Below, one piece after another: positions 6,446-14,418 of a stretch of DNA of 64,000 nt. Where the stretch lies: the NCBI RefSeq assembly GCF_025215155.1, contig NZ_JALHAM010000119.1. One strand, given 5' to 3'. Position 1 is the stretch's first letter, and the number at the start of each line of letters is the position of its first letter. The position numbers and the translations under genes were made by a program. The notes under the pieces are model-generated. The model did not search any database and was not told the DNA's origin. It worked only from the letters and a program-made list of their open reading frames with translations. This stretch comes from Dryocola clanedunensis. GTDB lineage: Bacteria > Pseudomonadota > Gammaproteobacteria > Enterobacterales > Enterobacteriaceae.

Positions 6446-8623
6446 TTAGAAATCGTACCCCACGGTGGCAATGACGGAGCGCTCGGCACCCCAGTAGCAG
6501 TAACCGGTGCCGTAGCAGCCCGCAACGTAATCGCGGCCCGTCAGGTTGGTGGCGTTAACCTGCACGAAAGCGCCTTTCAGCGCTGGCGTCCATGCGCCCA
6601 TGTCGGCACGTACCATTGCGTCAAACAGCGTGACGGACGGTACGCGCAGGGTGTTTTCGTTATCCGCCCACTGCTTGCCGATGTAGCGCACACCCGCGCC
6701 CATGCTGATGCCCAGGTCTGCTTTGAACAGGCCCCACAGGCTCGCCATCTGGTCAGGCGTGACGTACGGCGTATTGCCGTCGTTGCCGTCGATGGCATCC
6801 TTGAAGCGCACCTTGTTGTAGGTATAGCCCGCTATGGTAGAGAAACGCTCGGTCCAGTTCGAGCGGGCTTCCAGCTCGATACCCTGCGAGTGAACCTTAC
6901 CGGCTGGTTCGTAGTAACTGCCCTGAACCACGCGGTTGCCCACATCTTTTTGCGTCAGGTCATACAGCGCGACGGTGTACATATCGGCCGTGCCAACAGG
7001 CTGATATTTCACCCCAGCTTCGTACTGCTCGGCGGTAGTTGGCTTAAGAAGCTTGCCCTGAGCATCCGGCAGCACCTGCGGGGTAATGGCCTGGCTGTAG
7101 CTGACGTACGGGGAGATCCCATTCTCGAAGGCGTAGAGTAAGGAGGCTCTGCCGCTGAAGTGGTCGTCCGTGCGGTTGTCGGTGACGTCGCTCTCAATGG
7201 CCGGTGCGACAATATGGCTTTTCGTCACGATATGGTCATAGCGGCCGGACAGAGTCATGTGCCACCTGTTCCAGGCCATGTCGTCCTGCAGATAAACGCC
7301 GCTTTGTTCATACTGGCGTCTACCGGATTTGGTCAATAGCCCTTGGTTAATCGTGGCGTAGGTCGGGTCGCGCGGATCGTAATAGTAGAATCCGCCAGGT
7401 CCGCCGGACTCGCCGGTCCATGGGTTGAGGTTAGTGGTGTACGCCGAGTCGTCAGACAGGTCGTTGGTGAACTTGTGGTACTCCGCCCCCAGCACGACCT
7501 TATGATCCAGCTCGCCGGTAGCAAAATCTGCTTCCAGCTGGTTATCTATCGCCCACGCGTCAAGCGAGGAGGTTTCTCCGCTGTAATAACGGGACAGTTC
7601 ATTGTGCGCCGCATCCGCCCAGCCAATCTGATAAGCCTGCTTCAGATCCACGTTTGAGTGCGTATAGCTGGCGTTAGAGCGGAAAGCCCAGACGTCGTTG
7701 AAGCTGTGGGCAAATTCGTAGCTGTAAATCTGCTCGTGACGCTTGAACTCGTCGTTGCCGGGCTCGACGTCAGAGAAGCCGGTGCTGATTTTACGGCCCG
7801 TAGTGGAGTAAATGCTGCCGTCCGCAGGAACCGAACCGTGGAAGCCGCCGGAGGGATCTTTCTGCAGATAGGCGCGCAGCAGCAGCGAGGTATTTTCATC
7901 GGGCTGCCACAGCACGGAAGGGGAGATGGCATAGCTCTCTTCCCGGGTATTTTCATACTGGGTGTCGGAATTCTTCGTCATCCCGGTGATACGGTATGCC
8001 CACTCGTCATTAATGGCGTTGGTGTAATCGAACCCCGTACCGGTGGTGGCGTTGTTGCCATACATAGCACGAACATGACCTTCCTCCGTGAACTGCGGGC
8101 GTTTGGAGGTTTCCATCACCAGGCCGCCCGGGATGGTTTGCCCGTAAAGCGCCGAAGAGGGGCCTTTGATGACGTCTATGCGCTCCAGGAACCACGGATC
8201 CACCTGAATCACGTTATAGCTGCCGCCGTCGCTCATCAGGCGCAGGCCGTCGAGGAAGGTATTGTTGACATCGCCGCCGTGGAAGCCGCGCAGGGCGACG
8301 GTGTCGTAACGGGTTGCGCCACCCGCAAAACCTGTGAAAGCACCCGGAGTGTAGTTCAGCGCGCTGTTCACGGAAAGAGCGCCCTGGTCGTCCATTTGCT
8401 GGCGAGTAACGACGGAGACGGATTGGCCGGTGGTGATCAGCGGCTCATCGGTTTTGGTTGCGCCACGGCTAACGGTCGCGGTGTAACCCTCCGTCGGGCT
8501 GGTGGATGTTTCCGCCGGTTGGGCGGTAACGACGATGGTTTCCTCTGCCAGAACGGATGCCGGAGCGGCAAGGGCAAGTGCGCAAAGTAAAGCGGAGCGC
8601 TTTACGGTGAATCCCAGTTTCAT
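6446..8623 (-). CDS. foxA: TonB-dependent ferrioxamine B receptor FoxA
   Basis: Outer-membrane receptor that imports iron-loaded hydroxamate siderophores such as ferrioxamine B using TonB energy. A signal peptide (about residues 1-26) is followed by a TonB box (EETIVVTA), a plug domain (about 50-170, with VALRGFHGGDVNNTFLDGLR and IDVIKGPSSALYGQ), and a 22-strand barrel ending in GYDF, the outer-membrane C-terminal signal. Long stretches agree with Yersinia FoxA as I recall it, including CYWGAERSV near the end. A Fur box lies 40 bp upstream. No ABC importer genes are adjacent, so uptake past the periplasm would rely on the Fhu system elsewhere. Confidence 0.92.
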   Translation of the reverse strand: MKLGFTVKRSALLCALALAAPASVLAEETIVVTAQPAETSTSPTEGYTATVSRGATKTDEPLITTGQSVSVVTRQQMDDQGALSVNSALNYTPGAFTGFAGGATRYDTVALRGFHGGDVNNTFLDGLRLMSDGGSYNVIQVDPWFLERIDVIKGPSSALYGQTIPGGLVMETSKRPQFTEEGHVRAMYGNNATTGTGFDYTNAINDEWAYRITGMTKNSDTQYENTREESYAISPSVLWQPDENTSLLLRAYLQKDPSGGFHGSVPADGSIYSTTGRKISTGFSDVEPGNDEFKRHEQIYSYEFAHSFNDVWAFRSNASYTHSNVDLKQAYQIGWADAAHNELSRYYSGETSSLDAWAIDNQLEADFATGELDHKVVLGAEYHKFTNDLSDDSAYTTNLNPWTGESGGPGGFYYYDPRDPTYATINQGLLTKSGRRQYEQSGVYLQDDMAWNRWHMTLSGRYDHIVTKSHIVAPAIESDVTDNRTDDHFSGRASLLYAFENGISPYVSYSQAITPQVLPDAQGKLLKPTTAEQYEAGVKYQPVGTADMYTVALYDLTQKDVGNRVVQGSYYEPAGKVHSQGIELEARSNWTERFSTIAGYTYNKVRFKDAIDGNDGNTPYVTPDQMASLWGLFKADLGISMGAGVRYIGKQWADNENTLRVPSVTLFDAMVRADMGAWTPALKGAFVQVNATNLTGRDYVAGCYGTGYCYWGAERSVIATVGYDF

Positions 8624-8662
8624 TGTTTTCGTAGTTCCGAGAAGGTATTGAATTTAAGGAAT

Positions 8663-8681
8663 GCGAATTATTATCGTTATT
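8663..8681 (-). promoter_or_regulatory. Fur box upstream of foxA
   Basis: On the minus strand AATAACGATAATAATTCGC matches 14 of 19 positions of the Fur consensus GATAATGATAATCATTATC. It lies about 40 bp before the foxA start, as expected for iron repression. Confidence 0.75.
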
Positions 8682-8740
8682 GTTTCTATAAACAAGTGCG
8701 AATTTTGGCGGGAAAGGGAGACTGAGAGGAGAGTTGCCGG

Positions 8741-8775
8741 CAGCGTCATCCTTCGGGAAGTATTGGATGACGCTG
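8741..8775. terminator. Hairpin between foxA promoter and treA
   Basis: Perfect 11-bp inverted repeat CAGCGTCATCC / GGATGACGCTG with a 13-base loop, 20 bp beyond the treA stop. It shares the GCGTCATCC core of the interspersed repeat family, so it may be a repeat unit acting as the treA 3' hairpin. Confidence 0.5.
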
Positions 8776-8795
8776 TGGTTTTTCGAACGCTATCG

Positions 8796-10508
8796 CTATT
8801 GCGTCACTTTCACGGGTGCGGTTTCCGTCACCGGTCCGGCTGTTGCCGAAGGCAGTTTATCCGGCGTGGAATCACACGGTTTTTCCGTCCCGCACAGCAT
8901 ATCCAGCATTTTCAGCGTCACGCCGTTCGTCCAACCGAAGCCGTCCTGCAGCGGATATTCGCCCCCGCCACCGCCTGTCCCGGTGGTTGAGACATCATAT
9001 TTCTCCACCAGTTTTTGCTCGCGGTTATAGGTGTGCTGAACGTTGGTCAGGAAGCGCCAGGTGACTTCCATGGCCAGGTCTTTGTGGCCGTAGTTTTGCA
9101 GCCCTTCGCTGGCCACCCATTGCAGCGGCGCCCATCCATTAGGTGCATCCCATTGTTGACCTGACTTCACGTTGGTGGTGGCAAGACCGCCCGCTTTGAG
9201 GAGCTGAGCGCGCGTTGCCGTCGCCATTTTATCGGCGCGCTCTTTCGAGGCCACGTGCACATAGAGCGGGAACAGCGCGGCGGCGGTCAGCTGGCTGCGC
9301 ACGGCGTTACGTTTAAGATCGTAATCCGCATACCAGCCCTCTCTGGCGTTCCACATATTAGCTTCGATAGCCTTCTGGCGGTCTTCCGCCAGTTTTTGAT
9401 ATTGCGCGGCCCCTGCTTCATCCTTCGCTACCTGGCTGGCATGGGCCAGCGTTTTCTCGAGCTGGTACATCAGAGCATTCAAATCGACCGGCACGATAGA
9501 CGTGGTGCGAATTGAACCAAGCTGTTCAGGGTTGTCCATCCAGCGCGAGCTGAAGTCCCAGCCGGATGCCGCGCCAGCACGCAGGTCACGGTAGATCTCA
9601 GTGGCAGGGCGGTTCGGATTGTTTTTCGCGGTCGTCACATCGTCCAGATACGATTCGGTACGTGGAGTATCCCGATCGTCCCAGTAGCGGTTGAGAATTG
9701 CCCCGTCCTTGAGTTTCACCACGCGCTTGTTCGTCTGGCCTGCGCTCAGCGTATCGCTTCCCTCCATCCAGTATGCGTACTCCTGCTTAAGCTGCGGCAG
9801 GTATTTACTGTAGACCTCATCGCCATCGTGGCTGGCGAGCAGCTCAACCATAAACGCGAAGAACGGCGGCTGCGAGCGGCTAAGGTAATAGCTACGGTTG
9901 CCATTAGGAATGTGTCCCCACGTGTCTATCTCGCTGGCAAAGTTATCGGTCATATCCTGCACTTTGTCCCAGTGACCACTTTCCGCCAGGCCCAGCATGG
10001 TGAAGTAACTGTCCCAGTAATAGACCTCGCGGAAGCGTCCACCCGGCACGACGTAAGGCTTCGGCAGCGGCAGCAGGGAGTCCCATTTGCCCACGCTGTC
10101 GGTGGTACGGGTCAGCACCGGCCATAAGTCGTCTATGTGCTCGCGCAGGGTTTGCCCCTTCGGCGGGACATATTTTTCGGCTTCTTTCGGCAGGATGAAA
10201 TTCACTTTCACAAAATGCTTCAGGTCGAAGCCAGACTGATTTCTCTGCATGCGATAGTCGGCAAGAATCATCAGCGGATCGCCATTAGGCACCGCATCGG
10301 CGAAGGTTTTCTGATCCGGGAAAAGCTTCGCAGTTTGTACGTCGGTAAACAGCGGCCCAAGCAGCACATCGGGCGGCTGAGGCTGTGTGCGAAGCTGAGG
10401 CGTCTCGTCGGCAGCGGCCGGGAGGGTGAAGGTGATGAAGGCGCAGCCCAGCGCCATCTGTATAGCAAGCAGCAACGTACGAGGACGGCGCAAAACAGGA
10501 TTTATCAT
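8796..10508 (-). CDS. treA: Periplasmic trehalase TreA
   Basis: Glycoside hydrolase family 37 enzyme that splits trehalose to two glucose molecules in the periplasm, feeding glucose to uptake systems under high osmolarity. A signal peptide covers about residues 1-33 (ending LPAAA). Trehalase signatures are PGGRFREVYYWDSY (155-168), QWDAPNGWAPLQW and the glycine run STGTGGGGGEYPLQDGFGW near the C-terminus. Length 570 aa against about 565 in E. coli. The start is set by AAAGGAGA seven bases before the ATG. It lies 139 bp downstream of the pseudokinase gene, same strand, and is probably its own unit. Confidence 0.96.
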   Translation of the reverse strand: MINPVLRRPRTLLLAIQMALGCAFITFTLPAAADETPQLRTQPQPPDVLLGPLFTDVQTAKLFPDQKTFADAVPNGDPLMILADYRMQRNQSGFDLKHFVKVNFILPKEAEKYVPPKGQTLREHIDDLWPVLTRTTDSVGKWDSLLPLPKPYVVPGGRFREVYYWDSYFTMLGLAESGHWDKVQDMTDNFASEIDTWGHIPNGNRSYYLSRSQPPFFAFMVELLASHDGDEVYSKYLPQLKQEYAYWMEGSDTLSAGQTNKRVVKLKDGAILNRYWDDRDTPRTESYLDDVTTAKNNPNRPATEIYRDLRAGAASGWDFSSRWMDNPEQLGSIRTTSIVPVDLNALMYQLEKTLAHASQVAKDEAGAAQYQKLAEDRQKAIEANMWNAREGWYADYDLKRNAVRSQLTAAALFPLYVHVASKERADKMATATRAQLLKAGGLATTNVKSGQQWDAPNGWAPLQWVASEGLQNYGHKDLAMEVTWRFLTNVQHTYNREQKLVEKYDVSTTGTGGGGGEYPLQDGFGWTNGVTLKMLDMLCGTEKPCDSTPDKLPSATAGPVTETAPVKVTQ

Positions 10509-10647
10509 CTATTGTTCTCCTTTGCAGGACCGCGGCGAAAGGTTGTCGCGATCAACCATATGAAAACCTTAGACGAATTTCTGCTTCACCGTATGCTGCT
10601 CGCCAGCAAAAATGAAGAAAGCAGAGTATTTACCTTCCATACCTGTT

Positions 10648-12021
10648 TTAACCCTGAGGGTTAAGCAGCCAGGTGCCGGGCTTGTCGACGGTAAGCGACA
10701 TGGAGCGGTTGCCGCTCTGATTGCGGAGCATAATGTCGTACTTGCCCGCTGGGAGTTGCAGGATGCCGTAGCCGTTGGTTGTTGGGACACTTTTCTGGGG
10801 TTTGCCGTTGATTTCCATATCATCGCCTTCCTGAACACGTACGTAAACGCGTGCGAGCAGTTCACCTGCTGCGGGCGCGGCTTTTGCTTTCGGCGTCGTT
10901 TTTGCTGGTTCAGCTAAGTTTGTGACTGTGGGTTCCGTCCCCGATGGCGTGGAGCGGCCAAACAGCAAAGCGCCAACAATCACGCCGACCACGACGCCTG
11001 TGGCTATCTGTAACGGTGCCTGATATTTCTTCCAGACAGGCAGGGTGGCAGAGTCCAACTCTTCGTCCACTGCGACCAGCATCGTCCCGGGCTTTTTTGC
11101 GTACGCGAACTCGCCCGGTTCATCTGAAGGAATGTCGGCTATGGCGGCAAACTCTTCGATAGATTGCGGGCGATCTTCCGGTTTAAGCGACAGCGCCTGA
11201 TCTATCGCCTGCAGGAGGCTGGTGGAATAGCCCTGAATTTCACTTTGCACAAGAGGTATGCAGGTATCCTGAATGCTGCGCGCCACGCTCGCCTGCGGCG
11301 TATTGCCTGTTATCAGCGTATAGAGAATGGCGCCGAGGGCATAGATATCCGTCCACGGGCCAAGCTGATTCTCAAGGTCTTCGGTGTATTGTTCCAGCGG
11401 TGCAAAGCCCGGATGCAGCAAGGTTTTGCTTTCGTCGCTCATCCCGCTGGCATTGCGCCGGGAGGCGGCAAAGTTGAGCAGCAAAGGCGTGCCGTTATCC
11501 TGGATCTGCACGCTTTTTAATGACAGGTCGCGATGGATGTAACCGCCGCTGTGTAGCGCAGCCAGAGCACTGCACAACATGGGCAGCATGCGTCGCAGCC
11601 AGCTTTCATCGATGATATCGGGCTGCTGCTGAAGCAGTTCCGCAAGGGAGATGCCGCTGTAAAACAGCGTCGCCGTGTAGGCCGTGTCATTCAGCGACCA
11701 GAAGCGCAGCACCTGGAGTAGGTTTGGATGGTTGAAGTGTGCGAGCTGCCGCGCTTCCTGAATAAAGCGGTTCAGGCCGGTGGTAAACTCCACACTGTCC
11801 TGTTTGCTGCGCAGTACCAGCCGCATATCGTCGCTGCGCACGGTGAGGGCGCGGGGCATGAATTCGCGAATGGCAATCGCGCGTTCCAGCTGATGGTCAC
11901 AGGCACGGTAGACAATACCTGTGTTACTCGAGTCGAGGACTTCCTGAATTTCAAAGTCATCAAAGCGATAACCGGGCGGCAGAGCGTCGGGGATCCCTGG
12001 TGTGTAGTCGTTAACTATCAT
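10648..12021 (-). CDS. Membrane-anchored serine/threonine kinase-like protein, probable pseudokinase
   Basis: Hanks-type kinase fold (residues about 18-300) with a juxtamembrane linker, one transmembrane helix (about 336-354) and a periplasmic C-terminal domain with PEGA-like beta sequence (LQLPAGKYDIMLRN). Key residues are altered: the VAIK lysine is Arg52 (AIAIREFMP), HRD is kept (163-165) but the HRDxKPxN lysine and asparagine are Ser167 and Ser170, and DFG is NFA (183-185). GFAPLEQY (205-212) and the subdomain IX Asp (DIYALG, 225) remain. ATP hydrolysis is therefore doubtful. An upstream in-frame TTG (12039) is possible; ATG at 12021 gives 457 aa. It follows the secreted protein gene by 36 bp. 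Confidence 0.85.
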   Translation of the reverse strand: MIVNDYTPGIPDALPPGYRFDDFEIQEVLDSSNTGIVYRACDHQLERAIAIREFMPRALTVRSDDMRLVLRSKQDSVEFTTGLNRFIQEARQLAHFNHPNLLQVLRFWSLNDTAYTATLFYSGISLAELLQQQPDIIDESWLRRMLPMLCSALAALHSGGYIHRDLSLKSVQIQDNGTPLLLNFAASRRNASGMSDESKTLLHPGFAPLEQYTEDLENQLGPWTDIYALGAILYTLITGNTPQASVARSIQDTCIPLVQSEIQGYSTSLLQAIDQALSLKPEDRPQSIEEFAAIADIPSDEPGEFAYAKKPGTMLVAVDEELDSATLPVWKKYQAPLQIATGVVVGVIVGALLFGRSTPSGTEPTVTNLAEPAKTTPKAKAAPAAGELLARVYVRVQEGDDMEINGKPQKSVPTTNGYGILQLPAGKYDIMLRNQSGNRSMSLTVDKPGTWLLNPQG

Positions 12022-12057
12022 GATGCTTTCTCTGCTCAAAATTAAAAAGTTTTCGGA

Positions 12058-13008
12058 CTATTTCTGGGCGCGCCATGCGCCGACTGCCGGGTCCCGCAGC
12101 TGCGGATGCAGGGAGTCAATCAACAAAAGCGTAATGGTGGTGTCCGGTTCAAGCCAGGCAGACCACACTTTACGGATCTCATTTAGCCGGGTTTGCAGGC
12201 GTGACTCATCGAGTGCCATTTCACGCGGAACTTCTACGGCGATGGTGCCGGTCGTTTGCCAGCCGTTCAGCTCGGGCTTATAGGGCAGGATCATCCAGCT
12301 AAGCGGCGCGTGCTCGTTGCTCACTACCATGCGCTCGTTGTTCAGGCTGGTGATCAGCAGGGTATCGGCATTGGCGTTGTTGCTTAAACCGCTAACCGGG
12401 AAGCCATGCACGAAGGTCATCTCAAGGCGTTTTTCACCGTTCTTACCGCTCTGGATAACTTCACTACGGCCGTTAAGCCAGCCGCCTTTTTCACATTTTC
12501 CGTCGGGGATAAACAGCGCGGAGGCGTTTTCATTCCCTTCCCAGAAGGTGCGAAGGTGGCAACCATCCTGCAAGGTGAACTCCTGCCATGGCGTCCGATC
12601 CGCCGGGGGAGACATCTCTTTAGCCTGCTCGGCGGAGGTCGTGTTTTCTGTAATCACTGGCGCAACGGTGACCGCCCAGTCGCTGTTTTTAGCGGCGGTG
12701 CCAAAAGCAAGGGTATCGCCATGCTCATCTTCCATACGCCAGTTAACCAGCTCTATTTTTCCGCACTGGCTTTCCAGCAAAGTTCCCAGACGGGGCATAA
12801 AGTTGTTCAGGATCGAGGGGTTTTTATCACCATGGGCAACAATACGCAGAGGAAGCTCAGTATCGCACCAGCTTTGCGGCGAGTTATTTTTTATGTTGTC
12901 GATCCAGACGTCCAGCTTCTGGGAAGGGGACTGCACAAGACGATAATTCCCTGCCCACACGGTGGTTGATGCCAGCAGCAACGCAACGCCTGAAAGCCAG
13001 AGTTTCAT
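12058..13008 (-). CDS. Exported protein of unknown function
   Basis: 316 residues starting with a clear signal peptide (MKLWLSGVALLLASTTVWAG). The ATG at 13008 follows AAGGATT and is preferred over an in-frame ATG at 13059 that would bury the signal. The mature part has a few cysteines (SWCDTELPL, SQCGKIELVNW, DGCHLRTFW, DGKCEKGGW), suggesting periplasmic disulfides, and ends LEPDTTITLLLIDSLHPQLR. I recognise no known family. It is the middle gene of a minus-strand trio (SH3 lipoprotein, this gene, pseudokinase), so a joint envelope role is likely; the position alone supports that. Confidence 0.8.
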   Translation of the reverse strand: MKLWLSGVALLLASTTVWAGNYRLVQSPSQKLDVWIDNIKNNSPQSWCDTELPLRIVAHGDKNPSILNNFMPRLGTLLESQCGKIELVNWRMEDEHGDTLAFGTAAKNSDWAVTVAPVITENTTSAEQAKEMSPPADRTPWQEFTLQDGCHLRTFWEGNENASALFIPDGKCEKGGWLNGRSEVIQSGKNGEKRLEMTFVHGFPVSGLSNNANADTLLITSLNNERMVVSNEHAPLSWMILPYKPELNGWQTTGTIAVEVPREMALDESRLQTRLNEIRKVWSAWLEPDTTITLLLIDSLHPQLRDPAVGAWRAQK

Positions 13009-13136
13009 AGTAATCCTTGAGCCAAAGTGAATGATGAGTAGCGCGCGCGAACAGGGCAAAAAGGTTGCCGGGCGCGCGCCTATATTCTCATGGTAACTTT
13101 TTGTTTTAAATCTTTCTTTTCTGCAAGATGACCAGG

Positions 13137-13631
13137 CTAGTCAATGATCCAGGTGCCGCTGTTAGCGTTCTGGCAGGCTTTACTTGCGTCATCTACGGCA
13201 ACACAGGTCGTTTTTTTAGCCGCTTTGCGAGGGCGAGGGCGATCTTTTTTCAGCGTCTGGGCGTAGAGTTCGCTCTTGACCAGCGCACGCATAGGGACGT
13301 AACCCAACATGACCTGCTTATCCTTTTCCGCTACGGCGAGCCATGAGTGTTCAACCTGGCCCAGAACAGTATAGGTCTGGCCATTTTCGAGCTGGCCGAT
13401 AACCTTGCCGCCGAAATCTGGTTTACTCAGAATCGAACCTGCATACATAGCGCGGTAATCAGCGTTAACAGGCGTAAATTCGCCTGGTGCAGCGACGGCA
13501 TAGCGGTGTGTGAGCGTCACGCCGTTCACCACGCTAGTTACAATAGTGTCATCCGTCATGGTGGGGGCCGGGGCTTTGCAGCCAACGACGCTGGTGACGA
13601 CAAGAAGGGCTAACAGATTTCGCAATTTCAT
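13137..13631 (-). CDS. SH3-domain lipoprotein
   Basis: 164 residues with a lipoprotein signal (LLVVTSVVGC, Cys18). A bacterial SH3-type domain covers about residues 55-115 (SILSKPDFGGKVIGQLENG, YTVLGQVEHSWLAVAEKDK, LGYVPMRALV). A basic linker (KKDRPRPRKAAKK) and a short C-terminal piece with two cysteines follow. SH3b domains often bind murein. AGGGAAAG precedes the ATG. It is the first gene of the trio with the exported protein and the pseudokinase, 128 bp upstream of the former. Confidence 0.8.
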   Translation of the reverse strand: MKLRNLLALLVVTSVVGCKAPAPTMTDDTIVTSVVNGVTLTHRYAVAAPGEFTPVNADYRAMYAGSILSKPDFGGKVIGQLENGQTYTVLGQVEHSWLAVAEKDKQVMLGYVPMRALVKSELYAQTLKKDRPRPRKAAKKTTCVAVDDASKACQNANSGTWIID

Positions 13632-14152
13632 CGTGACTTTCCCTGAAAATTTTATCGTCTGGGCAGGGAAGTCCTGACCCGGGATAGAAAATTAAGCCTG
13701 TAGAATAAACATAGTAGCGGTGATTTTACATAGCCTGATTAACAATTCAATGGTGAGATAACGTCGCTTCAACATTAAACGAGGCAGTCATCAAACTGAA
13801 CCGAAATCTGACAAAATGAATGCTGTTTAAATGCTCTGCTTTGTCAGGATTGGAATGTCTGCTATTGGGCGTGTGCAGTTTTTATCTTGTTTAATATCAA
13901 CTGGATAAGAAGTTGATTCTCAGCCTGGACACGGCGATGAAAATTCCACCTATAGTACTTTTAAAAATTTGAGCTGAGGATTTTCTTAATTCAGAATTTC
14001 GCTGCTTCGAATTTCATAACGGCACCAGATTAAAGCGCCTTAAACTATAAATGCTGGCTTTATTATCCCCTCGCTAAATAAGTCTAAAATATAGGTTCCG
14101 ATAACGCCACGTCATCGTCTGATAATTAAATGCAGACTTAAGACATTGTTCA

Positions 14153-14216
14153 CCTTACGTAAGGCAACAGGTTACGTGAAGAAAATTTTACATTTGAAAT
14201 TAATAGCCACGTAAGG
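14153..14216. promoter_or_regulatory. Cluster of three TTACGT(A) motifs upstream of dat
   Basis: A perfect 12-bp palindrome CCTTACGTAAGG (14153-14164) is followed by GTTACGTGAAG (14171-14181) and CCACGTAAGG (14207-14216). The ACGT centres are 17 and 35 bp apart, 52 bp in all, about five helical turns. They sit 90-150 bp upstream of the predicted -35. An operator for an unknown regulator is inference. Confidence 0.4.
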
Positions 14217-14302
14217 GTCTCATCGCAGCATGAAAGGCCAAAAACAAATTAACTAATTGATTTTTAAGTGATAAATAAATCATTTCGGATTGAAATTAAT
14301 GA

Positions 14303-14331
14303 TTGAGCCGCGGGCGAAAAGGCTCTATATT
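14303..14331 (+). promoter_or_regulatory. Probable sigma-70 promoter of dat-ddc
   Basis: TTGAGC, 17 bp spacer, TATATT. The -10 matches 5 of 6 and the -35 4 of 6 consensus bases. Transcription would start about 80 bp before the dat start codon. Confidence 0.6.
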
Positions 14332-14418
14332 GGCCGCGTTTTTCCCAGGCTCGTTACTTTTCTATTTCAATTATTCAACTGTGGCGCTACAAATAACCCC
14401 AGTTGTAGGAGTGATATG

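Larger units (their letters stand above)
13632..14418. other. 787-bp AT-rich intergenic region
   Basis: Non-coding region between the divergent SH3 lipoprotein gene and dat. No ORF with coding character is seen; the frame open upstream of dat from 14290 runs over promoter sequence. It contains a cluster of TTACGT motifs (14153-14216) and a good sigma-70 promoter (14303-14331). The AT-richness stands out against the flanking genes. Confidence 0.6.

Noticed and set aside
7658..8590. 310-codon plus-strand ORF opposite foxA
   Set aside because: Shadow of foxA; composition not like a real protein.
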